From NCBI RefSeq assembly GCF_009789235.1, contig NZ_WSTB01000010.1, positions 124,001 to 188,000 of the forward strand: DNA of 64,000 bases, given 5' to 3'. Made by a program: the position numbers and the translations under genes. Below the pieces are notes generated by a model that searched no databases, was not told the origin of the DNA, and saw nothing but the letters and a program-made list of their open reading frames with translations. This document shows positions 31,189 to 39,748 of this stretch, in pieces (position 1 is the stretch's first letter; each line of letters begins with the position of its first letter). This stretch comes from Flavobacterium hydrocarbonoxydans (GTDB lineage Bacteria; Bacteroidota; Bacteroidia; Flavobacteriales; Flavobacteriaceae).

Positions 31189-34041
31189 ATGGACAAAGGA
31201 GCACACTTTTACAGATGCGATTTTCAAGTACATAGTCCAAGAGACATAGCTTATACTGGAAATAAATATGGACTAAATCCAGAAGAAATTGAAAATATAA
31301 CACCTGAACAAAAGGAAAAAATCACTTTAGAAAGGGAGCAATTTTCAAAAGAATATTTACAAAAAATCAGAGACGCTGGGTTAAATGCAATTGCGATGAC
31401 GGACCATCATGATGTTGTATTTGTAAAGCAGTTAAGAAAAGTTGCAGAACTACAGAATCAAGAGTTCAAATCAAATTCCGAATTCGAAAAAATTATTACT
31501 GTTTTTCCGGGAATTGAAATGAGTTTGGCAAATCCTGTAAGCCAATGTATTATCATTTTTGACTCAGACTTCAGTGATTCTAATTTAGATTCAGTATTAA
31601 ATTTTTTCGGAATAAATCCAACAAATGAATTTGAAAAAGTTACTACTCCAACATTAAAAATATCACAGACTGTAATCAATGATTTAGTGCATTTACATGA
31701 AAAACTAGATGAACTAAGCTATTGTAAAGGAAGATATGTAATCTTACCAAATGTTGGAAAAAGTGGTGACCATACCATAATGCGAAGTGGTTTTCATGAA
31801 CATTATAGAAAAATGCCTTGTGTTGGAGGTTATGTAGACAAAGCTATTTCAACGGAAAGTGGTTATCAGAATAAACTTAACGGTGGAGATGTTAATTATG
31901 GCAACAAATCTATCGCATTAATTTCTACTTCAGACAATCGATATGAAGATGGTAGAGAATTTGGCAAATATTCAACTTGGATAAAATGGGCTGAACCAAC
32001 TGCAGAAGCTATTAAACAAGCTTGTCTAGCGAAAGAATCCAGAATATCTCAAGTAGAACCTGAATTACCACAAATATTTATTCATTCAATTGATGTTACA
32101 ACTTCAAAATTTCTTGGCACATTTAATATTAATCTAAATAGACAATATAATGCTCTAATCGGTGGAAGAGGAACTGGAAAATCTACAATTCTTGAATATT
32201 TAAGATGGGGTCTTTGCGACCAAACAATTCAAAATTCAGATTTTGATGAATTAAGTATAATAGAAAAAAGAAGAGAAGCTTTAATTCAAAAAACTCTTGC
32301 CGATGTTAATGGGGAAGTCCGTATTGCAATGGAGAAAAACGGGATTCTGCACATTGTAAAAAGAAACTCTAAATCACGTGAAATACTTTTAAGAATCGGC
32401 AACGGAGACTTTCAACAAGTCAAAGAAGACGATATAAGAAAAATTCTTCCTATACAATCATACAGCCAAAAACAACTAAGTGATGTAGGTGTTAAAACCG
32501 ATGAATTAAAAAGGTTTATAGAACAACCTATAACCAATCGATTGGATTCAATAAAATTTAATCTTAATGAAACTGGCACAAAACTCAAAAACTCATACAA
32601 TCAACTAATTCGAAAAAAAGAAATTGAACAAGAAATTGAAAACTTCAATCTTGAATCTCAATCCTTAAATAACCAAGCGGAAAATATTCGTAAATCTTTA
32701 AAAGGTGTTTCAACTGCTGACCAAGAAACAATTAATAAAAAACCGAAGTTTGAGAAAGAGGAAACGATTATTTCAAATTCAAAAAATGAATTAACGGTTT
32801 TTGAAAATAAAGCCGATGAATTACTACGCCTTTTAGAAAACTATCCTGAACCATTAGGAGATATTGAACAATTAGAAAATAAAGATTTAATTCAGAACAT
32901 TTCGAATGAAATTGATTTAACATTTGTAGAAATAAAAGCCACAGCTCTTGCATTTAAAGCAATTTTTAGCTCTGAAAAACTTTTAAAACTAAATGAATTT
33001 ATTCAACAATGGAACCTAAGGAAAGAGACTTTTGAAATAGCTTATGAACTATCAAAAGGTAATTCTCAATCCAGTCAACAACAACTTTTAGAAATTCAAA
33101 GAATAGAAAAAAGATTAAGTGAAATAAATAAAATTATTTCCGATAGGAAACTACTTCTAAAAGAAATCGGTACACCAGAAGAAGATTTTACTGCTCAAAG
33201 GCTTAATTGGCAAAAATACCATACTGAAAAAGTGACATTGCTAAATGAACAAGCCGTTAAATTCACAGAGCTATCTAAGAACCTAATTAAAGCAGAAGTT
33301 ACTAAGAGTATTAATCTTCAACCTTTCAAATCACAACTCAAAAACATATTTGAAGGAACTCGAATTAGAGAAGAAAGAATAGATTCTGTAGTTGATATAA
33401 TTAAACAATCCGCTGACCCAATAAAAGAATATACAGCAATACTTGAAGAATTTAGGCAACTAGCAGAACTTAAAGTATCAGAAGACAAAACACTCAAAAT
33501 TCCAGATACACCATTATTGACAAATTGTGGTTATACTGAAGACCATAAATCAAAACTTTGTAGTAAACTATCATCAGAAGATTGGTTAAGGCTTTCCGCT
33601 AGTGAGCTAGAATTCAACCCAGAGTTTTATTACACGACAAACAATCAACTTGGAGATGTAATACCATTTAGGGAAGCCTCTGCTGGACAACAAGCTACTG
33701 CATTGTTGACCGTATTGCTCAATCAACCAGGAATTCCATTATTAATTGACCAACCCGAAGATGATATTGACAATAGAGCAATTGACCAAATAATTAAAAA
33801 CATTTGGGAAGCTAAGAAAAAAAGACAATTGATTTTTACAAGTCACAATGCAAATCTTGTTGTTAATGGAGACGCAGAACTTGTTATTTGTTGTGACTAC
33901 AAAGATTCAACAAGTCAGACAAGAGGAATAATTAAAGAAGAAGGAGCAATTGATAAAAAACTTGTAAGAAACGAAATTACTTCTGTTATGGAAGGTGGAG
34001 AAAAAGCATTTAAACTTCGGAAGGACAAGTATGGTTTTTAG
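31189..34041 (+). CDS. TrlF-type protein: PHP domain joined to an SMC/RecF-like ATPase
   Basis: The 950-residue protein begins with a PHP phosphoesterase-like domain (about 1-285): His15 in FQVHSPRD, TDHHD at 71-75, Glu110 in FPGIEMS, His195 in GKSGDH and STSDN near 248. The usual first His of the HxH motif is replaced by Gln. An ABC-type ATPase follows with Walker A GGRGTGKST (325-333), a coiled-coil region of about 440-760, signature ASAGQQAT near 829, Walker B LLIDQPEDDID near 852 and H-loop TSHNA near 885. NCBI names such proteins TrlF family. They are widespread in mobile or defence-rich regions, so a role in defence is plausible but unproven. No partner gene adjoins it, and the gene is preceded by the copy 1 repeat. 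Confidence 0.82.
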   Translation: MDKGAHFYRCDFQVHSPRDIAYTGNKYGLNPEEIENITPEQKEKITLEREQFSKEYLQKIRDAGLNAIAMTDHHDVVFVKQLRKVAELQNQEFKSNSEFEKIITVFPGIEMSLANPVSQCIIIFDSDFSDSNLDSVLNFFGINPTNEFEKVTTPTLKISQTVINDLVHLHEKLDELSYCKGRYVILPNVGKSGDHTIMRSGFHEHYRKMPCVGGYVDKAISTESGYQNKLNGGDVNYGNKSIALISTSDNRYEDGREFGKYSTWIKWAEPTAEAIKQACLAKESRISQVEPELPQIFIHSIDVTTSKFLGTFNINLNRQYNALIGGRGTGKSTILEYLRWGLCDQTIQNSDFDELSIIEKRREALIQKTLADVNGEVRIAMEKNGILHIVKRNSKSREILLRIGNGDFQQVKEDDIRKILPIQSYSQKQLSDVGVKTDELKRFIEQPITNRLDSIKFNLNETGTKLKNSYNQLIRKKEIEQEIENFNLESQSLNNQAENIRKSLKGVSTADQETINKKPKFEKEETIISNSKNELTVFENKADELLRLLENYPEPLGDIEQLENKDLIQNISNEIDLTFVEIKATALAFKAIFSSEKLLKLNEFIQQWNLRKETFEIAYELSKGNSQSSQQQLLEIQRIEKRLSEINKIISDRKLLLKEIGTPEEDFTAQRLNWQKYHTEKVTLLNEQAVKFTELSKNLIKAEVTKSINLQPFKSQLKNIFEGTRIREERIDSVVDIIKQSADPIKEYTAILEEFRQLAELKVSEDKTLKIPDTPLLTNCGYTEDHKSKLCSKLSSEDWLRLSASELEFNPEFYYTTNNQLGDVIPFREASAGQQATALLTVLLNQPGIPLLIDQPEDDIDNRAIDQIIKNIWEAKKKRQLIFTSHNANLVVNGDAELVICCDYKDSTSQTRGIIKEEGAIDKKLVRNEITSVMEGGEKAFKLRKDKYGF

Positions 34042-34150
34042 TATGGAGAATCTGACAACAGAAGAAGCGCGAACTGGTAACAGGTGTTTTCCAAAAAAAA
34101 GATCACTCGTATTTCTACTAACTAGCTCTACTCCGTTACAATCTATAATT

Positions 34151-34206
34151 TAGTAACTGAAAAATTGGAACGGGCACGGATTGAAAATCTGCGCTATCTG
34201 TATCAA
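34151..34206. repeat. Hairpin repeat with conserved flanks, copy A
   Basis: tagtaactga, then gaacgggcacgga, a variable centre and tgcgctatctgta. The centre folds as cggatt / aatctg. Copy B at 34521-34572 has the same flanks but a different stem. It overlaps the region just before the start of the small membrane gene. Confidence 0.8.
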
Positions 34207-34222
34207 TAAAAACTCTACCTCA

Positions 34223-34507
34223 ATGAAAAAAATATTTTTATATTCAGTTATTATTTTACTATTAGTTATCACTGTGATTTGCATTATTTTGAAATACAAA
34301 TATCAGAATGATTTTATGCTAAATCAATCTGAAAAACTTAATGCTTTAATGGTAAACATTGATGAATTAAGTCCAAACCAAAAAGACGAAATAGGGAAAA
34401 TAGCTAATGATTATAAATATCATGTTTATACTTACCATATTGTAGCATTTTTGGCATTTGCAACTGCTGTATTCTTAATTTATAAAAGGAAAAATATACT
34501 TTTATAA
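34223..34507 (+). CDS. Small two-helix membrane protein of unknown function
   Basis: The 94-residue protein begins MKKIFLYSVIILLLVITVIC, a membrane helix, has a charged middle (about residues 30-62) and ends with a second helix and a basic tail KRKNILL. No family was recognised. The start at 34223 is preferred to an in-frame ATG at 34181, which lies inside repeat copy A. The gene is bracketed by two copies of that repeat 370 bp apart, like a self-contained cassette. Confidence 0.65.
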   Translation: MKKIFLYSVIILLLVITVICIILKYKYQNDFMLNQSEKLNALMVNIDELSPNQKDEIGKIANDYKYHVYTYHIVAFLAFATAVFLIYKRKNILL

Positions 34508-34520
34508 AAATCATATCATT

Positions 34521-34572
34521 TAGTAACTGACAACAAGAACGGGCACGGAAAGAATTTCCGCGCTATCTGTAC
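34521..34572. repeat. Hairpin repeat with conserved flanks, copy B
   Basis: It shares tagtaactga, gaacgggcacgga and gcgctatctgta with copy A, but the stem is cggaaa / tttccg. Both arms changed together relative to copy A, so the fold rather than the sequence is conserved. Confidence 0.8.
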
Positions 34573-34619
34573 ATTATGCGTAACTTTACCTAAATCTGTT
34601 TAAAAAATAAATTCAGACT

Positions 34620-35066
34620 ATGGAAAAAAATAATTTACTCCGAATGGACAATGTTGGCATTGTGGTAGAATCGCTGGATGAAACTATTGCTTTTTTCCTT
34701 GAACTTGGTCTTACGTTAGAAGGCAGAGCAATGATCGAAGGGGAGTGGTCTGGTCGTGTAACAGGACTTCGGGATCAGTCAGTAGAGATTGCGATGATGG
34801 TCACACCAGACGGAAACAGCCGATTGGAGCTTTCGAGATTCCTTAATCCGAAAGTAATTGAAGATCATCGCGCTGCTCCGGTAAATGCTTTAGGCTATTT
34901 ACGTGTTATGTTTGCCGTTGCTGACCTCGACGATACCCTTGATCGACTTTATAAACATGGCGCACAGCTTGTTGATGAAGTCGTGAGATATCAGGACTCT
35001 TATAAACTTTGTTACATCCGTGGCCCCGAAGGCATTTTAATCGGAATCGCAGAACAACTTAAATAG
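34620..35066 (+). CDS. VOC-superfamily (glyoxalase/bleomycin-resistance fold) protein
   Basis: The 148-residue protein shows the paired beta-alpha-beta modules of the vicinal oxygen chelate fold: RMDNVGIVVESLDETIAFFLELGL at the start and RVMFAVADLDDTLDRLYKHGA, then CYIRGPEGILIGIAEQL with the conserved C-terminal Glu. The substrate cannot be named; relatives include glyoxalases, dioxygenases and antibiotic-binding proteins. It stands alone with no operon partner. Confidence 0.88.
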   Translation: MEKNNLLRMDNVGIVVESLDETIAFFLELGLTLEGRAMIEGEWSGRVTGLRDQSVEIAMMVTPDGNSRLELSRFLNPKVIEDHRAAPVNALGYLRVMFAVADLDDTLDRLYKHGAQLVDEVVRYQDSYKLCYIRGPEGILIGIAEQLK

Positions 35067-35142
35067 AATAAGCAGCGTGCATAACAGCAGTTTTTTTCAA
35101 CCACAAATTCCTGAAAGGTTTTAAATTATAAATAATAATCGT

Positions 35143-35928
35143 ATGCGAATAAAAAGGGGGTTACTGCTATTGGTATTTATTGTACTTCAATCTTGTAATC
35201 AAAATAAAAAAAAATCTTTTATAGACAAAGTTCATCCTGATGATAGATATTGTTTTGATGAAATCGAAAGAGCAAAGAAAGATATACAGAAAGCTAAATT
35301 GGTTCATTGCCATTATGCCGGAGGTATTGGGTTTCATGTGTTAAGAAGTAAAACCGAACTGGATAGTTTATTGCGATTATATAAAATAGATTTTGAATAT
35401 ACAGGCAGTTCTGATATTGAAGAACCCAATAAAACCCAAGGCTGTTACTGTTCGTTGATGCAGGAAAACATAGAAAAAAAGTTTGGAGGAAAATTTATAG
35501 ATTCGGTTTCCTTAGTAGCAGACAGTTTATATATCGTAAAACATCTGGATCAAACTTACAGCTACATGGATTATGAAAGAAGCTGGGATAAACCGCCATT
35601 ATACCCCAATGACAGCACGTATGATGCTTCTAACCATTCCGGACTTCAAGCCTCTTTTGAAAAAGCAGTACAATATCCTGCAGGTTATATTTTTAAAAAC
35701 AATAAAAATTCTTCGGCCAGTATTTATATTGACATGTTTGTTAATGAGAAAGGAGAAGGTAAAATCAACACACTTTCTTTGCATTTCGACCATGAAAAAA
35801 ACAAAAACTACACTCCTTATTTCAGAAGATTAGCTACGCAATTGATAGAAGAAGTCACCTGGACGCCTGCTAAAATTGCGAATGTCAGTGTGAAATCAAA
35901 AAATTTAATTTATATCTATCTAAAATAG
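35143..35928 (+). CDS. Lipoprotein of unknown function
   Basis: The protein of 261 residues has a lipoprotein signal (LLLLVFIVLQSCNQNKKK). It has a block around HYAGGIGFHVLRSKTELD and a CYCSLMQENIEKKFG stretch with two Cys. The C-terminal part ASIYIDMFVNEKGEGKINTL through EEVTWTPAKIANVSVKSK resembles the TonB-C-like fold often found in Bacteroidota envelope lipoproteins. No function is known. Confidence 0.7.
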   Translation: MRIKRGLLLLVFIVLQSCNQNKKKSFIDKVHPDDRYCFDEIERAKKDIQKAKLVHCHYAGGIGFHVLRSKTELDSLLRLYKIDFEYTGSSDIEEPNKTQGCYCSLMQENIEKKFGGKFIDSVSLVADSLYIVKHLDQTYSYMDYERSWDKPPLYPNDSTYDASNHSGLQASFEKAVQYPAGYIFKNNKNSSASIYIDMFVNEKGEGKINTLSLHFDHEKNKNYTPYFRRLATQLIEEVTWTPAKIANVSVKSKNLIYIYLK

Positions 35929-36024
35929 TGTTGCGTTTCATTCCGTAGGAATTTAGCATTCTTATTAAAAGAAAAAATCTGCTGAATCTGCAAAATCTGC
36001 GAGAAACTAATCACCTTCATTGTT

Positions 36025-36546
36025 TTACTGAAGCGAAAGGCGCTCTTTCAACAGTAACTCTTCTTGTTGCAGCATTCGGAGTTTAATCGTGTATTGTTCC
36101 TGCAGCTGCAAACTATTTTTCTCGATAGCGTTTACGGCATCGTTTTTTATGACGTTTACAATACTATTTTGGACTTTTTCCGTTTCTTTGGTCGCTAAAA
36201 AACCTGCAAGCTGAAAAGCGATAATACCCTCTTCGAAATTTTTCTTGCAACTGTTAAGTTTAGCTTCGGTAATAGATTGCCTGTATTTATTGTTGATGAG
36301 CTGGTCTTCTATATACTTCCTCATTTTTGATTCCTGTGTCTTTACAAGTGCTATGGGCTCACTTCCCTCCTTATTCAGTTGGCTGGTGAAGGTTAGCATT
36401 TCAGTTATTTTTAGGTTAGCGGCTGTAGGCAAACTGCGCTTTCCTGTTACATACATGGCCCATTGGCTACGTGTAACTTTTAGCAGTAAGGCCATTACAT
36501 CTTGTTTTATACCCAATAATTCTCCAATTCTTTTATCTTTTTTCAT
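36025..36546 (-). CDS. XRE-like helix-turn-helix protein with coiled-coil tail
   Basis: The 173-residue protein begins MKKDKRIGELLGIKQDVMAL and continues LLKVTRSQWAMYVTGKRSLP, an XRE/Cro-type helix-turn-helix. The rest is helical and charged with heptad-like repeats (about residues 70-170), suggesting dimerisation or a partner-binding tail. The start is the ATG at 36546 (a GTG one codon earlier is possible). Immediately upstream are four 15-bp palindromes spaced exactly 39 bp apart, the obvious candidate binding sites. The neighbour on the other side of the array is a restriction-endonuclease-like gene in the opposite direction. Confidence 0.72.
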   Translation of the reverse strand: MKKDKRIGELLGIKQDVMALLLKVTRSQWAMYVTGKRSLPTAANLKITEMLTFTSQLNKEGSEPIALVKTQESKMRKYIEDQLINNKYRQSITEAKLNSCKKNFEEGIIAFQLAGFLATKETEKVQNSIVNVIKNDAVNAIEKNSLQLQEQYTIKLRMLQQEELLLKERLSLQ

Positions 36547-36603
36547 CACTCGTATGGGTTGTTGTTTTTATTGTTATTATAAATTTATTTATTTTTTGTT
36601 TTC

Positions 36604-36735
36604 TCACAACAGCTGTGATATTTTTTTTTATTTTTTATTTTGTCACAATAGTTGTGATTTTTTTTCAAATTTTTATTTATGTCACAACTATTGTGATTTT
36701 TTTTATTTTTCTTTATTTTGTCACAGCTTCTGTGA
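36604..36735. promoter_or_regulatory. Array of four 15-bp palindromes with 39-bp period
   Basis: tcacaacagctgtga (36604-36618), tcacaatagttgtga (36643-36657), tcacaactattgtga (36682-36696) and tcacagcttctgtga (36721-36735) have starts exactly 39 bp apart. The consensus is TCACAR-NNN-YTGTGA and the spacers are nearly pure A/T with T runs. A half site (tcacaaca) follows at 36761. The array is 58-190 bp upstream of the XRE-like gene and is probably its operator region; a partition-site-like or iteron-like role cannot be excluded. Confidence 0.85.
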
Positions 36736-36803
36736 CGAAATGTATTTTATTGTTTTTTAATCACAACATAAAATAAAGGATTATGATTGTAACTCAATTT
36801 TGT

Positions 36804-37007
36804 TAACCGATAATGACTCCTCCCAAACATTTCATGATTTAACCTAAACGTTTCGTGATATTATTCCAAAACTTTTCTGAAAAACCGTAAAACTACTTGT
36901 ATTAAGCTTTTTGATAATGCTTATACTTGCCTCGCACAAATATTTGACGATTAGGATTTCGCATAAGGGAAATAATAAATAAATGTTGATATTTGTTTGT
37001 AGATAAT
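36804..37007 (+). repeat. Promoter-associated long repeat, copy 2
   Basis: From taaccgataatgactcctc to tttgtagataat this 204-bp stretch aligns along its full length with 40626-40831, and its last 130 bp with 30928-31067. It holds TTG-N22-TATACTTG and ends 9 nt before the ATG of the gene at 37016. Confidence 0.85.
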
Positions 37008-37015
37008 AGGAGAAC

Positions 37016-37813
37016 ATGAATTATAAAGACGAAATTGTAGAATTTGTGGTTAATGGTTACAAGAATCATTACAATCAAATTATAACAGAGAATCACCGCT
37101 TTGTGTTGAAGGAAAAAAACGATAATTTTATAACTTTACCTCCAAAAGATTTTAAATATCATATTCATGCTAGGAGTTTAAAGAGTTCTCAAGCATTCGC
37201 CTATAATGTTTTTTCTGGTGTCAATAATCCAACATTACAATTTGAATTTCCTATGAAAGTTTTTGATAAAGATGCTCAAATCGACGTTATGTTTGAAAAT
37301 GTAGAATCACAAACCATTGAATTATTTGAAGTTAAGTTTTTTGAGATTACTCATTTAGGAACAAAAAAAAATATTTTTAAAGAGAAGTATTTTAATGAAA
37401 GTAAATATATTCGTTCTGACATTGCGGCACAATTTATTGATTTTTTGGACACCGTAATAAAGGAATTTGAAGACAAAAGAATATATAGTTCGGGGGTAAA
37501 ACAACTTTGCAGTCATCTACTTGGAATTTTAAATATTATGAATATAACGGACTATGCAGACAAAAAATTCAAACTCTACAGTTTTTGTTTTGATGATCCA
37601 TTTTCGATTAAATTTAAAAAAGATTTGGAGAATTATAAAGATACTCTAACAATTTTCAAAAAACTTGTAGATAAATTATTGAAAGAGCTTAAAGTCGATG
37701 CAAGAGTTGAGTATTATGGATTTCTATCTGCCACTGAATATATAACTAATAGTAAAGAATTGTTAGGAAAGGAAAACTATGATTATGTAATGAAAAGATA
37801 TTTTCAGAAGTAA
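37016..37813 (+). CDS. PGN_0703-like putative restriction endonuclease
   Basis: The 265-residue protein has ARSLKSSQAFAYNVFSGV, a block I associate with the PGN_0703 family of putative restriction endonucleases. AQIDVMFENVES then TIELFEVKFFEIT gives the D-x(n)-E-x-K pattern of a PD-(D/E)xK nuclease core. A good ribosome site (aggag) precedes the ATG. No methyltransferase gene was found near it, so a classical restriction-modification system is not shown. It is preceded by repeat copy 2 and shares the spacer with the XRE-like regulator. The family call rests on motif memory and is moderate. Confidence 0.6.
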   Translation: MNYKDEIVEFVVNGYKNHYNQIITENHRFVLKEKNDNFITLPPKDFKYHIHARSLKSSQAFAYNVFSGVNNPTLQFEFPMKVFDKDAQIDVMFENVESQTIELFEVKFFEITHLGTKKNIFKEKYFNESKYIRSDIAAQFIDFLDTVIKEFEDKRIYSSGVKQLCSHLLGILNIMNITDYADKKFKLYSFCFDDPFSIKFKKDLENYKDTLTIFKKLVDKLLKELKVDARVEYYGFLSATEYITNSKELLGKENYDYVMKRYFQK

Positions 37814-37870
37814 TATTTCAGCTGTAGTTGCAGAACGTTATTACCAAAGCAAGAAACCAAAATATAAAAA

Positions 37871-38488
37871 ATGGAAAATATTTTTACGGATTTAATGACT
37901 AAGAAAACAAATGATGAATTGATTCTATTAGTAACTATTGATTGTGAGAAATATCAGCCCTTAGCAGTTGAAACTGCAAAAAATGAAATTAGATTACGCA
38001 ATATTGATTTAAAAAAAATTGAGGAACTGAACGAAGTACGCAAAGAAGAAATTGCCATTAAGAAGCTAAAAAAAACTCAAAAACAAAAAGAAGTTCTTAA
38101 AAACAGTGCTAATTCTACTTTACGCAGCATTAACTTTATTATTGATATTGTGGCTATTTTTCTCCTTTATGTATCAATAGTCTATATAATACAAAAGCTA
38201 TTTAATATAATCAGTACCAGGGAAATATTGTTTGTAAATAGAACAACAGTAATCGTAGTATTTCTTTTGTATTTTATTTTAGCAGAAAATATATTTCAGA
38301 AAACTTTGGGTAAAGTCATTACTAAAACCAAAGTAGTAAATTTAGAAGGTGAAAAACCAAATTTTATTGACATTACAATACGAACGTTTTGTAGATTAAT
38401 CCCATTTGATGGTATTTCTTATTTATATTCTATTAGTGGTTTTCACGATAAATTATCAAAAACAATTGTAATAAAAGAAACTAATTAA
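37871..38488 (+). CDS. RDD-family membrane protein
   Basis: The 205-residue protein has a charged N-terminal helix (about 1-75, with KKLKKTQKQKEVLKN) and a C-terminal RDD domain: LRSINFIIDIVAIFLLYVSI with the R...D pair, the second hydrophobic segment VIVVFLLYFILAENIFQ and KTLGKVITKTKVVNLEGEKP, then TIRTFCRLIPFDGISYLY. RDD proteins are of largely unknown function, some tied to ion exchange. It follows the nuclease-like gene by 57 bp and may be cotranscribed. Confidence 0.8.
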   Translation: MENIFTDLMTKKTNDELILLVTIDCEKYQPLAVETAKNEIRLRNIDLKKIEELNEVRKEEIAIKKLKKTQKQKEVLKNSANSTLRSINFIIDIVAIFLLYVSIVYIIQKLFNIISTREILFVNRTTVIVVFLLYFILAENIFQKTLGKVITKTKVVNLEGEKPNFIDITIRTFCRLIPFDGISYLYSISGFHDKLSKTIVIKETN

Positions 38489-38592
38489 AAATACAACAGG
38501 TAAAAGTTTTTATGAAATTCAAATTTATAATTTTAGTATTATAAATAATAGATCAACATGCAACACTTTTAGAAAAAACGGAATAAGAAATA

Positions 38593-39315
38593 ATGAAACA
38601 ACTACTAAGCTTTATAATTTTAATTATTTCCACGATAAGTTTTGGGCAAACGGCTATTGTAAATTTTCAAAAAGTATTTCCAAATGTAGAAGAAACCGAA
38701 AATTATATCAAATTTGAAATTAACGGTCAAAACTTTGGAGAAAAAGATTCTATCATCAGTATTCGAATTAACAAATCTGGATTCGATAATTGTAAAGCAA
38801 TTATAAATAATGACACTTTGAATTTTGTGGCTAAATTTAGAGAAAATGAAACATACGAAATCAGACAAGGCTGCTGTTGTGCCGCATTTACATTAACAGC
38901 ACAAAACAATCCGAATAGGGGAACTGTAAAATTTAAGAACCGTACCAAAAGAGATTTAGGTTTGATTGTAGCGGAAGCAAATATTGAAAAAATTGGCATT
39001 GGCAAAACTCAAAACATCTATGCGTCTGAATCTGCAATGTGCCTTTTTAAGCCTTGCAGTATTTTATTGACGGAAACAGAATACCTGTCTGAAAAATACG
39101 ATTACAAGTCCGATGAAAGAGATTATGATACGTTGTGGAAAGAACAAAGAAAATATGAAATTGCATCAATTTGGTTTCACTTTCTTCACGGTGAAAAAAT
39201 AGAACTATTCTATAATGAAAAAACTAAAAAAATAGAACTCAATCTAATTGGTTACTTGACTGAAAAAGAATTTAAAAAGACAATCGAGGAGTTTAATAAA
39301 AATGTACAGGAATAA
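38593..39315 (+). CDS. Secreted protein of unknown function with Cys cluster
   Basis: The 240-residue protein has a signal peptide ending in ISFGQ. Its first half is predicted beta-rich (FEINGQNFGEKDSIISIRIN) with a CCC cluster at YEIRQGCCCAAFTLTA, and its second half is helical and charged. Two more Cys occur in AMCLFKPCSILL. No family was recognised. It has 104 bp of AT-rich spacer before it and faces the HxlR gene end to end. Confidence 0.65.
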   Translation: MKQLLSFIILIISTISFGQTAIVNFQKVFPNVEETENYIKFEINGQNFGEKDSIISIRINKSGFDNCKAIINNDTLNFVAKFRENETYEIRQGCCCAAFTLTAQNNPNRGTVKFKNRTKRDLGLIVAEANIEKIGIGKTQNIYASESAMCLFKPCSILLTETEYLSEKYDYKSDERDYDTLWKEQRKYEIASIWFHFLHGEKIELFYNEKTKKIELNLIGYLTEKEFKKTIEEFNKNVQE

Positions 39316-39350
39316 AAAAAGCAATAATAGTTCCTTTTTATAAAATCAGT

Positions 39351-39713
39351 TTATTTGCCAATAATTTTATTTCTATGGCCTGCACCCCAATGGCTTAATG
39401 TTTTTAATACATCATTCAAGGTTTCGCTGTATGCGGATGCCTCATAAACGATACTCACAGGTGTAGTAGGATATACATTTCGTACTACCAGTTCGTTTTG
39501 CTCTAAATGTCGGAGTTCCTGTGCCAATATTTTTGGCGAAATACCTTCTAAATCTTTCATGATTTCGTTGAATCGCTTTGGAGCATTTACTAAGCTAAGC
39601 ACAATTGGCAATTTCCATTTGCCATTTAATACATACAATGCATCAATTACATTCCTCAAACTGCTGGTACATTCTGCTTTAGTAACCGTTACTTTATTTT
39701 CCGTTTTTTCCAT
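39351..39713 (-). CDS. HxlR-family transcriptional regulator
   Basis: The 120-residue winged-helix protein has the HxlR signature: SSLRNVIDALYVLNGKWKLP, then LVNAPKRFNEIMKDLEGISPKILAQELRHLEQNELV and VYEASAYSETLNDVLKTLSHWG. It diverges from the azoreductase gene with 115 bp between. HxlR proteins next to quinone or azo reductases (such as YodB/AzoR) sense electrophiles by a conserved N-terminal Cys; here one Cys is in KAECTSSLRN, consistent with that mechanism. Confidence 0.92.
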   Translation of the reverse strand: MEKTENKVTVTKAECTSSLRNVIDALYVLNGKWKLPIVLSLVNAPKRFNEIMKDLEGISPKILAQELRHLEQNELVVRNVYPTTPVSIVYEASAYSETLNDVLKTLSHWGAGHRNKIIGK

Positions 39714-39748
39714 GGTACAAAAGTACGCACTTTCCTAAAAGTAACCAC

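Noticed and set aside
36604..36735. CRISPR-like regular spacing of repeats
   Set aside because: The repeats are only 15 bp, differ from each other in the centre, are perfectly palindromic, and the 24-bp spacers are AT-rich low-complexity text. No cas gene is present. An operator array fits better.
36604..36735. Crp binding sites (TGTGA-N6-TCACA) for the palindrome array
   Set aside because: The half sites are in the opposite order (TCACA first, TGTGA last) with a shorter centre, so they do not match the Crp pattern.
36245..36760. A 171-codon open frame on the plus strand opposite the XRE-like gene
   Set aside because: It runs antisense through the XRE-like gene and across the palindrome array, where its text (repeats of Phe, Tyr, Cys, His) comes from the T-rich spacers. 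It is a shadow frame.
36025..37813. A complete restriction-modification system
   Set aside because: No methyltransferase or specificity gene is present near the nuclease-like gene, so only the controller-nuclease idea is kept, at low confidence.
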